Assembly: GCA_003451675.1 (NCBI GenBank)
Contig: DMCY01000028.1
Coordinates: 8,357-72,356, forward strand
Direction of reading: 5' to 3'
DNA: 64,000 nt
From: Candidatus Atribacteria bacterium
Lineage (GTDB): Bacteria; Atribacterota; JS1; SB-45; 34-128
Part shown: positions 1 to 8,429 of the stretch, one piece after another
Layout of the letters: the number at the start of each line of letters is the position of its first letter
How positions within the stretch are numbered: the stretch's first letter is position 1
Notes under the pieces: generated by a model
Seen by the model: the letters and a program-made list of their open reading frames with translations, nothing else
What the model was told of the DNA's origin: nothing
The model's database searches: none
Position numbers and translations under genes: made by a program

Positions 1-14
1 AGTAATGAGAATAG

Positions 15-563
<549 letters not shown>

Positions 564-1116
564 TTTTTTTATTTTTAAAGATTTTGAGTTTATAAAGAAA
601 GTAAGTTTGTCTCTTCATCACGATAAGTAAAGCTTAGAGATTCAATAGCTGCTGCTAACTTTAGAGGGTATACCTTTTATTCCAATCCAATAACTAATTA
701 TTCAGATACGATGTTTTGTCACCGTTTAAAGAAATATCAAAGGGGATGGAGCAAGGGTGCATTAGTTAATAAAAGAAACCAATTAGGACTCTGTGTCTAC
801 TATGTTGTAACATCAATGTAATTGGAAATTTTATTGTTTTAAAAGTAAATTTAAAATTGAAAAACACAAATAATATTTTTCTGTACTATCTTAATATCTG
901 GTACATTATGATATTTGTAAAAAAAATTGTGATAAAAATAACTTTTTTAACTTTTTTAAAAGTATTTTTAAAAAGATTAGAAACAAAAGAAGGATTTTTT
1001 GAATTTATGTCGTATTATATTTATTAGAGTTCTAAAATTGTTAATTATTTCAAATAATTTGTTAATTATACATAAAATTATTCTTTTAAAAATATTCAAA
1101 ATATGGGGAGGAAAAA
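564..1116. other. Gene-poor spacer, no supported gene
   Basis: This roughly 550-base stretch has no convincing gene. The first 250 bases are more GC-balanced than the rest and could hold a decayed coding fragment: read on the minus strand, roughly 610-680 gives about 25 residues that look protein-like (LAAAIESLSFTYRDEETN) without a start. The last 250 bases are extremely AT-rich with T and A runs and probably carry the promoter for the next gene, but no clear -35/-10 pair stands out. Confidence 0.4.
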
Positions 1117-1614
1117 ATGGAAATAAAAGTGAAATATCCGGCGCTAGAAAATTTCACAAAATTTGGCACTATAGTAGTTCCCTCATTTAAAGAGTCTCCT
1201 GCTACCTTTTCAGAATATCATAATTACTGGCATAAAGTAGCAGATATTTCTTCGTTAGGGGAAGAGGGTACTGTTGGTTATTTAGAGATTGAAAGGAAAG
1301 ATAGAAAATTTTCTTTAGAAAAGATGGAAAGGCATCAGGAAACCTTAGAGGCTTTTATCCCTGTGTCAGGAGTAGGAATTTTTTGTCTTGCCCCTGCAAA
1401 TCCAGACAGAAATGTTCCAGATATAAATTCTATTGAGGCTTTCTATATAGATGGGTCTTCTTCATTTTTTCTTGCCCCGGGAGTATGGCATTGGCTTTCT
1501 TTCACTCTTACTCCTGAAATGAAATTTATCCTTCTTCTCAAAAAATCTACCGTAGAAAAAGATTTGGAGATAGTAGATCTTCCGGAAAAAGTAAAAATTG
1601 TTCTAACAAAATAA
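1117..1614 (+). CDS. AllA-like (ureidoglycolate lyase family) cupin
   Basis: The 165-aa protein matches the ureidoglycolate lyase (AllA) cupin fold. Key pieces are the ERHQETLEAFIPVSG block (about residues 69-84), the central PANPDRNVPDINSIEAFYIDG segment and the PGVWHWLSF motif (about 121-129). In the known family these residues bind a metal and a small carboxylate substrate. No other allantoin or purine genes are nearby. Its position between a lyxose-isomerase-like cupin and a RhaI-type isomerase suggests a sugar or sugar-acid substrate instead. The start ATG is preceded by GGGGAGG. The family call is good; the specific activity is unknown. Confidence 0.65.
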   Translation: MEIKVKYPALENFTKFGTIVVPSFKESPATFSEYHNYWHKVADISSLGEEGTVGYLEIERKDRKFSLEKMERHQETLEAFIPVSGVGIFCLAPANPDRNVPDINSIEAFYIDGSSSFFLAPGVWHWLSFTLTPEMKFILLLKKSTVEKDLEIVDLPEKVKIVLTK

Positions 1615-1661
1615 TTTTAGGAGGCAAGAAAGGAGGAATAGGGTTATTTGCCCTAATTAAA

Positions 1662-2852
1662 ATGAGAGATTATAAAACAAGTTATAAAATTTTGAAGTCC
1701 TCTTTGGAGAAAAAGGGAATTAATGTAAGTGAAATTGAGAAAAAGTTAAAGGCATTAAAGATTGAGACTCCAAGTTGGGGTTATTCAGATTCAGGAACTC
1801 GTTTTGCAATTTTTAAGCAAAAAGGAGCTGCGAAGAGTGTAAAAGAAAAAATTCAGGACGCAGCAGAAGTACACAAGATCACCGGCATATGCCCATCTAT
1901 TGCCTTGCATATTCCCTGGGATATGACAGAAAACTGGAATGATCTTTTGGAATATTCTCTTTCTTTGGGAATAAGGCCAGGAGCGATAAATCCTAATTTA
2001 TTTCAGGATCCGGATTATAAATTTGGAAGCCTTTGTAACCCCGATGAAAAAATAAGGAAAAAAGCAATTAATCATGTTTTGGAGTGTATAGAAATTGCAA
2101 AGATACTTAAATCTAAGGATATTTCTCTGTGGTTAGCCGATGGAACTAATTATCCTGGCCAGGATGATATAAGAGGAAGAAAGCATAGATTGGAAGAAAG
2201 CTTAAAAGAGATTTACGATAATTTACAAGATGATATGCGCATACTTATAGAATATAAATTCTTTGAACCGGCTTTTTATAATACTGACCTACCTGATTGG
2301 GGTACCGCCTATAATTTGTGCTTAAAATTAGGAAAAAGGGCAATGGTATTAGTTGATTTAGGACATCATGCTTTAGGTACCAATATAGAACAGATTGTAG
2401 CATATCTATTGGATGAGAGAAAATTAGGGGGATTCCATTTTAATAATAAAAAATATGCTGATGATGACCTTACAGTTGGCTCTATAAATCCTTATGAGCT
2501 TTTCCTTATTTTTAATGAATTAGTATCAGCAGAAGAGGATGGAATAAAGTTGAATGTAGCTTATATGATAGACCAATGTCACAATCTTAAACCAAAAATT
2601 GAAGAAATGCTTCAAAGTGTTGAAAATATTCAAAAAACATATGCAAAAGCTCTAATTGTAGATAGGAAATCCTTAAGAAAATTCCAGCAAGCTGAAGATA
2701 TAATTATGGCTGAGAAGATAATAACTGAAGCTTTTGAAACTGATATAACACCTCTTTTATTTAAAGTAAGGGAAGAGATGGGTGTACCTTTAGATCCTCT
2801 TGAATTTTTTAGAGAGAGTGGGTATTTAGAGAAGATTCAAAGGCAAAGATAA
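1662..2852 (+). CDS. RhaI-type L-rhamnose/ketose sugar isomerase (TIM barrel)
   Basis: This 396-aa TIM-barrel protein resembles Pseudomonas-type RhaI L-rhamnose isomerase, which interconverts aldoses and ketoses with Mn2+ and has broad sugar specificity. Family-typical stretches are IETPSWGYSDSGTRFAIF (about 34-51), SIALHIPWD, SLWLADGTNYPGQDD, the metal-ligand region LIEYKFFEPAFYNTD, VLVDLGHHALGTNIEQ and GGFHFNNKKYADDDL. Length is close to the usual 400-430. Together with the lyxose-isomerase-like gene it probably converts free sugars to ketoses for the downstream microcompartment, but no sugar kinase is visible in the window to complete that route. Confidence 0.8.
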   Translation: MRDYKTSYKILKSSLEKKGINVSEIEKKLKALKIETPSWGYSDSGTRFAIFKQKGAAKSVKEKIQDAAEVHKITGICPSIALHIPWDMTENWNDLLEYSLSLGIRPGAINPNLFQDPDYKFGSLCNPDEKIRKKAINHVLECIEIAKILKSKDISLWLADGTNYPGQDDIRGRKHRLEESLKEIYDNLQDDMRILIEYKFFEPAFYNTDLPDWGTAYNLCLKLGKRAMVLVDLGHHALGTNIEQIVAYLLDERKLGGFHFNNKKYADDDLTVGSINPYELFLIFNELVSAEEDGIKLNVAYMIDQCHNLKPKIEEMLQSVENIQKTYAKALIVDRKSLRKFQQAEDIIMAEKIITEAFETDITPLLFKVREEMGVPLDPLEFFRESGYLEKIQRQR

Positions 2853-3053
2853 CTTTATTTTATTTTAACTTCTTTTACAATCCATTAATTTTTCAATTAT
2901 AAAACTTCAAAGAATAAAAGAATAATAGAAATAAATTTATTAATTCTTTAATCCGCTAAACAACAGCTTTTTTATATCAACAGAGATATTTTAAATAAAA
3001 AGATTTAAAAATTATAAAAATATTAATTATTTAAAAAAATAGCCAAAAAAGTG

Positions 3054-3082
3054 TTGACATGAAAATAATAATATGTTAAAAT
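3054..3082 (+). promoter_or_regulatory. Strong sigma-70-type promoter of the BMC operon
   Basis: A perfect TTGACA -35 (3054-3059) and TAAAAT -10 (3077-3082) are separated by exactly 17 bases. They lie 57 bases before the first shell gene and after an AT-rich, gene-free 200-base stretch. This is the best promoter match near the microcompartment genes and implies that the shell operon is transcribed separately from the three upstream sugar genes. Confidence 0.75.
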
Positions 3083-3102
3083 GTTACAAAAGTAAAATAA
3101 AT

Positions 3103-3118
3103 TGTTAAAAAAATAACA
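3103..3118. promoter_or_regulatory. Candidate operator, TGTTA-N6-TAACA palindrome
   Basis: A 16-base palindrome, TGTTA, six A/T bases, TAACA, sits between the promoter and the ribosome-binding site of the first shell gene. A related half-site TGTTAAAATGTTACA overlaps the -10 region. A repressor bound here would block transcription; the DeoR-family gene at the end of the cluster is the natural candidate. The link is inferred from position only. Confidence 0.4.
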
Positions 3119-3138
3119 TTAAGGAGGTAAAAAGAAAG

Positions 3139-3462
3139 ATGGAAGTTTATACAGATGCATTAGGAATGATTGAAACAAGAGGTTTTGCAGCAATGGTAGA
3201 GTCAGCAGATGCTATGGTGAAAGCAGCCAGGGTAGATTTGGTGGGCTATGAAAAAATTGGTGGTGGATATAATACTGCAATCGTACGTGGAGATGTAGCA
3301 GCTGTTCGAGCTGCTCTGGATGCAGGAAACGCCGCTGCTCAAAAAGTTGGCGAAGTAATTTCTGTTCATATTATCCCACGACCACATAGCAATGTAGATA
3401 AAGTTCTTCCTTTAGGCAGAGGCCCGGTCAAAGGTAAAAAAGAAAAAATGAGTACTGATTAA
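3139..3462 (+). CDS. BMC-H shell hexamer protein
   Basis: This 107-aa protein is a single-domain BMC shell protein (Pfam BMC, PduA/CcmK type) that forms the hexameric tiles of microcompartment facets. It shows the typical start ([26 protein letters not shown]), the [23 protein letters not shown] strand-helix segment and the [15 protein letters not shown] end, followed by a lysine-rich tail. The pore-loop region KIGGGYN replaces the usual KIGSG. It is the only BMC-H in the window, so it likely makes most of the shell surface. A strong AAGGAGG ribosome-binding site precedes the ATG. Confidence 0.95.
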   Translation: MEVYTDALGMIETRGFAAMVESADAMVKAARVDLVGYEKIGGGYNTAIVRGDVAAVRAALDAGNAAAQKVGEVISVHIIPRPHSNVDKVLPLGRGPVKGKKEKMSTD

Positions 3463-3493
3463 TTGATTCGCCCATAATATAGGAGGAAAAAAT

Positions 3494-3784
3494 ATGATAT
3501 TGGCAAAAGTAGTGGGTACGGTTGTATCAACCAGAAAAGAACCGAAAATTGAGGGCATAAAATTTTTACTTCTGGAGAAAATTAATCCTTCGAACATGCA
3601 GGGGAAAGGTGATTATCTGGTAGCAATGGATAGCGTGGGAGCAGGATTAGGGGAAGTAGTCTTTTATGCAGCCGGAAGTAGTTCCCGGATGACAACTACT
3701 ACTGAAGGCAAACCGAGTGATGCAACTATAATATCTATCGTCGATTCTATAGATATTAACGGGGAATATGTGTATAAAAAATAA
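3494..3784 (+). CDS. BMC-P pentamer shell protein (EutN/CcmL family), copy 1
   Basis: The 96-aa protein belongs to the EutN/CcmL family of pentameric vertex proteins that cap the corners of the polyhedral shell. The family start (MILAKVVGTVVSTRKEPKI), the DYLVAMDSVGAGLGEVVFYAAGSSSR core and the DATIISIVDSID end are all present. A GGAGG ribosome-binding site lies upstream. It is the first of four paralogous BMC-P genes in this locus, separated from the next by an intergenic palindrome. Confidence 0.93.
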   Translation: MILAKVVGTVVSTRKEPKIEGIKFLLLEKINPSNMQGKGDYLVAMDSVGAGLGEVVFYAAGSSSRMTTTTEGKPSDATIISIVDSIDINGEYVYKK

Positions 3785-3807
3785 TTAAATTGTTTAGGGA
3801 TTTTTTC

Positions 3808-3866
3808 GTAGGGGTTCGATTCATCGAACCCGTAATGAAAACGGGTCGGATAAATCCGACCCCTAC
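3808..3866. repeat. Composite palindromic intergenic repeat inside the BMC operon
   Basis: GTAGGGG and CCCCTAC ends enclose two hairpins: GGGTTCGATTCATCGAACCC and, after GTAATGAAAAC, GGGTCGGATAAATCCGACCC. The outer ends also pair. Relatives of each hairpin occur in other intergenic gaps of this window. It interrupts the spacing between two BMC-P genes and could act as an intercistronic RNA hairpin or partial terminator. Confidence 0.8.
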
Positions 3867-3967
3867 TTAAAAAACAATACTTTAAACGGAAAAAGTTTTG
3901 AGTTTTAAACTATCAACTAATTTATTTATTCCTAAAATTTCAAGAAATTAATTAAAAAGAGGTTGAG

Positions 3968-4255
3968 ATGATATTTGGTAAAATTGTGGGGACTATAGTT
4001 AGTGCCCAAATAGATGAAGGAATAAAAGGAAAGAAATGTCTTCTTGCTCAAACTTGCAATTACAAAGGAGAGGTAGATGATAATTATTTGGTAGCAGTAG
4101 ACCTTGTCGGAGCGGGAGTAGAAGAGATAGTAATAATATCTCAGGGGAGTTCAGCAAGACAGACAGAAAGCACCTATCAGAAACCAGTCGATTGTGTAAT
4201 CGTAGGAATTGTCGATATGGTAGAAGAACACAATAAAATTGTTTTTAAAAAATAG
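3968..4255 (+). CDS. BMC-P pentamer shell protein (EutN/CcmL family), copy 2
   Basis: The 95-aa EutN/CcmL family vertex protein starts MIFGKIVGTIVSAQIDEGI and contains the NYLVAVDLVGAGVEEIVIIS core and an IVGIVDMVEEHNKIVFKK end. It is clearly diverged from copy 1 (for example a CNYKGEVDDN insert), so the two are not a recent duplication. AAGAGGTTGAG serves as ribosome-binding site. It is followed 31 bases later by the PduS-like gene. Confidence 0.92.
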   Translation: MIFGKIVGTIVSAQIDEGIKGKKCLLAQTCNYKGEVDDNYLVAVDLVGAGVEEIVIISQGSSARQTESTYQKPVDCVIVGIVDMVEEHNKIVFKK

Positions 4256-4286
4256 GAGATATAGTTTATAAGAAGGGGAATGACTT

Positions 4287-5609
4287 ATGGCACTAGAAAA
4301 TGTGCTAAAGGATATGGGAGTAGTAGGAGCTGGCGGTGCCGGTTTCCCCACCCATATAAAAGTGGCAAACAAATATGATGTAGTAATTGGAAATGGAGCG
4401 GAATGCGAACCTCTTCTTTACAATGATAAATATATTATAGAAAGACAAGGAGAAGAGGTAGTAAAAGGTTTAGAGTTAATTATGCAGTCGACTGGTGCAA
4501 AAAAAGGGGTAATCGCCCTGAAAAAAAAAGACCTATCCATTGCAGGAAATATAAAAAAAGTTATAGCCGGAAAGAAAAATATATCGCTATTCCTTCTTAA
4601 GGATTACTATCCGGTCGGTGATGAGTTTATCCTGGTGCAGGAAATTACCGGCAAAGTTATTCCGGAAGGCGGGATTCCTCCGGATATAGGTTGCTTGGTA
4701 AATAATGTAGAGACTTTAAGAAATGTGTATATGGCAGAAAAAGGTAATGCGGTTACCAGAAGGGCACTAACCTGTATAGGAGAAGTAAAAAAACCGGGTA
4801 TCATAATTGCACGAATTGGTACTTCTTTTCGGGAAATTATTAATCTTTGTGAACCTACGATAGAAGATTTTGTAGTCATTGTGGGGGGACCTATGATGGG
4901 CAAGGTAGTCTTTGATCTTGATACGCCAGTAATTAAAACTACCACCGGGATTCTGGTTTTACCTCGGGACCATCCCTTAGTTTTAAAGAAGACTTTAAGA
5001 ATTGAGTATATTATCAAGCAAAGCAAAGCTGCCTGCTGTCAATGCAGTTATTGTACTGACTTATGTCCTCGTTATTTATTAGGTCACGAGCTTTATCCCC
5101 ATAAGATTATGAGACAGATAAACTTTGGACTCGATCTTCCGTATGAAATAATTCAAAATGCTTTTCTATGCAGTGAATGCGGGCTTTGTGAGGTATTCGC
5201 CTGTCCGATGGAATTATCCCCTCGCATTATAAATCAAAAAATTAAGGAAAATCTTCTGGCAGCCGGCTATCAACCCAAGTTTTCGGGGAAAGAAGAAAAT
5301 CTAAGAGAGATGAAAGAATATAGAAATATCCCCAGTTCGAGGATTAAAAATCGCTTGAGATTAGATAAGTATGATGAAGATGGCCTGCATCCATTAGCGG
5401 TAATAGAAACCGACCCCGATCAAGTGGAGGTTTTACTCAAACAACATACGGGTGTTCCTTCGAAGCCTGTAGTGAAAATCGGTGAACAAGTAAATGAGGG
5501 TGATCTTATTGCGGAAATTCCCAAGGGAAAATTGGGTGCTCGGTTACACTCCAGCATTAAAGGCAGAATAACTTATATTGATGAGGAAAGGATTATTATT
5601 AAAAAATAA
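4287..5609 (+). CDS. pduS: PduS-like / RnfC-family Fe-S flavoprotein
   Basis: This 440-aa protein resembles PduS, the cobalamin-reductase-like, RnfC-related protein of microcompartments that binds FMN and two [4Fe-4S] clusters and moves electrons from NADH. The N-terminus carries the nucleotide-binding GGAGFPTHIK signature, then a VGDEFILVQEITGK region and an SLBB-like middle. Two clusters follow: C250-x2-C253-x2-C256-x3-C260 and C295-x2-C298-x2-C301-x4-C306. The C-terminal part (about 390-440) looks like a biotinyl-lipoyl-like RnfC barrel (GDLIAEIPKGKLG). The next gene is a PduT-like shell protein, the usual partner, so electron transfer across the shell is the likely job. Confidence 0.85.
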   Translation: MALENVLKDMGVVGAGGAGFPTHIKVANKYDVVIGNGAECEPLLYNDKYIIERQGEEVVKGLELIMQSTGAKKGVIALKKKDLSIAGNIKKVIAGKKNISLFLLKDYYPVGDEFILVQEITGKVIPEGGIPPDIGCLVNNVETLRNVYMAEKGNAVTRRALTCIGEVKKPGIIIARIGTSFREIINLCEPTIEDFVVIVGGPMMGKVVFDLDTPVIKTTTGILVLPRDHPLVLKKTLRIEYIIKQSKAACCQCSYCTDLCPRYLLGHELYPHKIMRQINFGLDLPYEIIQNAFLCSECGLCEVFACPMELSPRIINQKIKENLLAAGYQPKFSGKEENLREMKEYRNIPSSRIKNRLRLDKYDEDGLHPLAVIETDPDQVEVLLKQHTGVPSKPVVKIGEQVNEGDLIAEIPKGKLGARLHSSIKGRITYIDEERIIIKK

Positions 5610-5629
5610 TAATGAAAGATAGGTAAGAT

Positions 5630-6184
5630 ATGGATATAATCGTTCTTGGCGTATTAGAATTTAACAGTATAGCAATAGGGATAAAGGCTTTAGATGGCAT
5701 AGTAAAAGCTGCCTCGGTGAAAGTAATAGATGCGAGGACGATTTGTCCGGGAAAATTTGTAGTTCTCTTTACCGGTGATGTGGCAGCAGTCGATGCTTCT
5801 CTTACCGCTGGCAAGGAAATTGGAGAAGGTTACATAGTTGATGAATTATTTATTCCCAATTTACACTCTCAGATTATTCCGGCAATTATCGGTACGGTTG
5901 AATGTAAAATTTGGGATGCTGTGGCAGTAGTAGAATCTTTTTCGGTAGTTGCCAGTATTGAAGCTGCCGACATAGCTGCCAAGACTGCCAATGTTCTAAT
6001 TAGCGAGGTTAGATTGGCTGTGGGGATGGGCGGTAAATCTTATATTAAAATGATAGGAAATATAGATGAGGTAGAAGCTGCAGTTAAGGCAGCAGTAAAG
6101 ATTATAGGTGATAAAGGTCTGCTTTGTAAAGAGGTCGTTATTCCTAACCCCCATCCGGAGATTAAACCTTATTTTATTTATTAA
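5630..6184 (+). CDS. pduT: BMC-T tandem-domain shell protein, PduT-like with cluster cysteine
   Basis: The 184-aa protein has two BMC domains in tandem (about 1-88 and 93-180) and forms trimeric pseudohexamers. The first domain contains ARTICPGKFVVLFTGDVAAV near residues 36-55, matching PduT, where this CPGK cysteine binds a [4Fe-4S] cluster in the trimer pore. The second domain has GTVECKIWDAVAVVESFSV and a GMGGKSYIKMIGN loop. Placement 20 bases after the PduS-like gene supports a PduS-PduT redox pair. The cluster itself is inferred from the cysteine and motif. Confidence 0.85.
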   Translation: MDIIVLGVLEFNSIAIGIKALDGIVKAASVKVIDARTICPGKFVVLFTGDVAAVDASLTAGKEIGEGYIVDELFIPNLHSQIIPAIIGTVECKIWDAVAVVESFSVVASIEAADIAAKTANVLISEVRLAVGMGGKSYIKMIGNIDEVEAAVKAAVKIIGDKGLLCKEVVIPNPHPEIKPYFIY

Positions 6185-6219
6185 AGATAAAACAGAAATT
6201 TACACATAGGTGGTAAATT

Positions 6220-7662
6220 ATGGAAATAAACGAAAAAGATTTGAAATTAATAATTGAAAGTGTGCTTAATAAATTAGAAAGCACTAAAAGTGATAAAAAA
6301 ATATTAGATAGTTCATTAAATAGACCTTGTTCAGGGCAGGATGGTATTTTTCAAGAGGTAAATGCTGCTGTTGATGGTGCTGAAGTTGCTCATCTCGAAC
6401 TGGTGAAATTAACTCTCGAAAAACGTAGAGAAATAATTCGAAGCATACGCAAAATAACTATGAGCAACCTGGAAGAAATTTCTAAATTGGCGGTAGAGGA
6501 AACAACTTTTGGCAGAGTAGAAGATAAGATTGAAAAAAATAGATTGGCTGCTTTAAAAACGCCGGGGGTAGAAGACCTCGAACCTACAGCTTATTCCGAT
6601 GATAATGGAATGACCTTAACGGAACGGGCAGCTTATGGGGTTATCGGTTCCATTATCCCCTCTACTAACCCTACTTCCACAGTTATTAATAATGGAATAA
6701 GCATGATTGCCGGTGGGAATTCGGTAGTTTTCAATCCCCATCCTATGGCTAAAAAAAGTTCCTGCTTTACTGTTTCCTTAATCAATCAGGCGATTGTAAA
6801 AGCCGGGGGTCCTCCCAATGTTCTGTGTGCTATTGGCAATCCGACTATCGATTCAGCTCAAACTTTAATGAAACATCCTAAGATTAAATTATTAGTGGTT
6901 ACAGGTGGCCCGGCGGTAGTTAAGACAGCTATGAACAGTGATAAGAAAGTCATTGCTGCTGGTCCCGGAAATCCTCCCTGTGTGGTTGATGAAACCGCCG
7001 ATTTAGTTAAAGCCGGCTGTGATATTGTGAACGGAGCAGGATTTGATAATAATATTGTTTGTGTTTGCGAGAAGGAGATTTTAGCAGTTTCTCAAATTGC
7101 CGATAAATTAAAAGAAGAGATGGTAAAAAATGGTGCCTATGAATTAAAAGGTGGGCAGATTGAAAAGGTGACTAAATTGGTGATTGCTGACCCGGGAAAG
7201 CCCGGACATGAAGGAGCATCGAACAAAGAATATGTGGGGAAAGACGCCAGTGTAATTGCCCGGGATATCGGGTTAGACATTTCCGAACAGACCAAAATAT
7301 TACTTTGCGAAGTAGACCGTTATCATCCTTTAGTCTGGACTGAACAGCTTTTACCGGTGATTCCCCTGGTTCGTTTTAACCATGTTGATGAAGCTATAGA
7401 TTTTGCCGTGCAGTGTGAGCATAATTTTAGACATACTGCATCTATTCATTCCCGGAATATTGCTAAACTTTCCAGGATGGCTAAATTGATGAATTGTTCT
7501 CTTTTCATAAAAAATGGAGCAAATTATAGTGGTTTAGGATTCGGGGGAGCCGGTTATACTTCTTTTACTATTGCTACTCCTACCGGAGAAGGATTAACCC
7601 GGGCAAGAACTTTTACCCGGGAAAGACGTTGTGTCTTAGTCGGTTATTTTAGAATTGTTTAA
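6220..7662 (+). CDS. pduP: CoA-acylating aldehyde dehydrogenase (PduP/EutE-like)
   Basis: The 480-aa enzyme oxidises an aldehyde with CoA and NAD+ to an acyl-CoA. Residues 1-20 (MEINEKDLKLIIESVLNKLE) form an amphipathic helix followed by a polar linker, the classic encapsulation peptide. Family motifs include YGVIGSIIPSTNPTST, VVFNPHPMAKKSS, VTGGPAVVKTAM, AAGPGNPPCVVDETAD and the catalytic cysteine C281 in FDNNIVCVCEKE. With DeoC downstream, acetaldehyde is the expected substrate. It is the signature core enzyme of the compartment; the reduced cofactor may be reoxidised by the PduS-like protein because no alcohol dehydrogenase gene is nearby. Confidence 0.92.
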   Translation: MEINEKDLKLIIESVLNKLESTKSDKKILDSSLNRPCSGQDGIFQEVNAAVDGAEVAHLELVKLTLEKRREIIRSIRKITMSNLEEISKLAVEETTFGRVEDKIEKNRLAALKTPGVEDLEPTAYSDDNGMTLTERAAYGVIGSIIPSTNPTSTVINNGISMIAGGNSVVFNPHPMAKKSSCFTVSLINQAIVKAGGPPNVLCAIGNPTIDSAQTLMKHPKIKLLVVTGGPAVVKTAMNSDKKVIAAGPGNPPCVVDETADLVKAGCDIVNGAGFDNNIVCVCEKEILAVSQIADKLKEEMVKNGAYELKGGQIEKVTKLVIADPGKPGHEGASNKEYVGKDASVIARDIGLDISEQTKILLCEVDRYHPLVWTEQLLPVIPLVRFNHVDEAIDFAVQCEHNFRHTASIHSRNIAKLSRMAKLMNCSLFIKNGANYSGLGFGGAGYTSFTIATPTGEGLTRARTFTRERRCVLVGYFRIV

Positions 7663-7669
7663 AGTTAAA

Positions 7670-7800
7670 TTAGTCATTAGCATTTAGTTAGCTAGTTAAC
7701 AGGCTTATTAGTTAATTAGTTTAGTATTAATTCTTCAACTAGTTAACTAGTTAACCAGGTAACCAACTAACCAGCTAACGATATACGAGATACGAATTAG
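7670..7800. repeat. Iterated TTAGTTAAC / GTTAACCAG low-complexity spacer
   Basis: The gap between the aldehyde dehydrogenase and the third BMC-P gene consists of degenerate iterations such as TTAGTTAGCTAGTTAACAG, AACTAGTTAACTAGTTAACC and AACCAACTAACCAGCTAACG, ending in GATATACGAGATACGAATTAG. No open reading frame is supported. Related text appears at 16550-16610 and 56460-56660, so it is a genome-wide intergenic repeat rather than a local tandem. Confidence 0.7.
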
Positions 7801-7870
7801 GTGTTAGGGAAAAAGGAAATTCCTATACAATAAATGTAATTTTTATTAGTTGAAGATTTGGAGGTTAGAG

Positions 7871-8140
7871 ATGAAATTAGGAAAGGTAATTGGTAATGTA
7901 GTTTGTACCCAGAAAGTAGAATCTTTTCAAGATATAAAACTATTATTGCTGCAGCCTCTTAATGAAAAATTAGAAGAAATTGGTGATCCTGTAGTGGCTT
8001 GCGATACGGTTCAGGCAGGTATAAATGATATTGTTTTCTATGAAGGCGGCAGAGAGGCGGCTTTAGGGCTTAAAAATTGGTTCAACCCTTCTGATCTGAC
8101 TATTATGGGTATAGTTGATCAGGTAAATATTGGAGAATAA
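7871..8140 (+). CDS. BMC-P pentamer shell protein (EutN/CcmL family), copy 3
   Basis: The EutN/CcmL-type vertex protein is 89 aa from the ATG at 7871, which has GGAGG six bases upstream. A TTG 21 bases earlier is in frame but would place the ribosome-binding site inside the gene. It shows MKLGKVIGNVVCTQKVESF, PVVACDTVQAGINDIVFYEGG and MGIVDQVN. A tryptophan-containing loop (LKNWFNPSDL) is unusual for the family. The next BMC-P gene starts three bases after its stop, so the pair is surely co-translated. Confidence 0.92.
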   Translation: MKLGKVIGNVVCTQKVESFQDIKLLLLQPLNEKLEEIGDPVVACDTVQAGINDIVFYEGGREAALGLKNWFNPSDLTIMGIVDQVNIGE

Positions 8141-8142
8141 TT

Positions 8143-8406
8143 ATGATTTTAGGCAAGGTGATCGGTAACGTAGTTTCCACTATAAAGCTTCCGATTTATC
8201 AGGGATATAAGATTTTAATCGTTCAACCTGTGAATGATAAAGAAGAGCCGCAAGGGGAAAGTGTTTTGGCTCTGGATACTGTCCAGGCAGGGGTGGGAGA
8301 TACGGTCCTGGTGATTGATGAAGGGAATTCTTCCCGTTTGATTATGAATAATTCAACTGCCCCGGTAAGAACTATGATTGTAGGAATTGTCGACGCAATT
8401 AAATAA
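8143..8406 (+). CDS. BMC-P pentamer shell protein (EutN/CcmL family), copy 4
   Basis: The 87-aa EutN/CcmL vertex protein has MILGKVIGNVVSTIKLPIY, SVLALDTVQAGVGDTVLVIDEGNSSR and TMIVGIVDAIK. It starts two bases after the copy-3 stop and is more similar to copy 3 (shared GKVIGNVV and DTVQAG) than to copies 1 and 2, consistent with a tandem duplication of this pair. Four pentamer genes against one hexamer gene is a skewed ratio. Confidence 0.93.
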   Translation: MILGKVIGNVVSTIKLPIYQGYKILIVQPVNDKEEPQGESVLALDTVQAGVGDTVLVIDEGNSSRLIMNNSTAPVRTMIVGIVDAIK

Positions 8407-8429
8407 GGCTGATAGTAAGGTTAAATAAA

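Noticed and set aside
564..840. Riboswitch or small RNA in the gap after the first gene
   Set aside because: I could not match a known aptamer core or a clear stem-loop set; possible decayed coding sequence instead.
999..1190. 63-codon frame overlapping the AllA-like gene
   Set aside because: It is AT-biased text made of Ile/Leu/Lys and overlaps a real gene in another frame.
7850..7870. TTG start for the third BMC-P gene
   Set aside because: It would put the GGAGG ribosome-binding site inside the coding region; ATG 7871 gives the family-typical MKLGKVIGNVV start.
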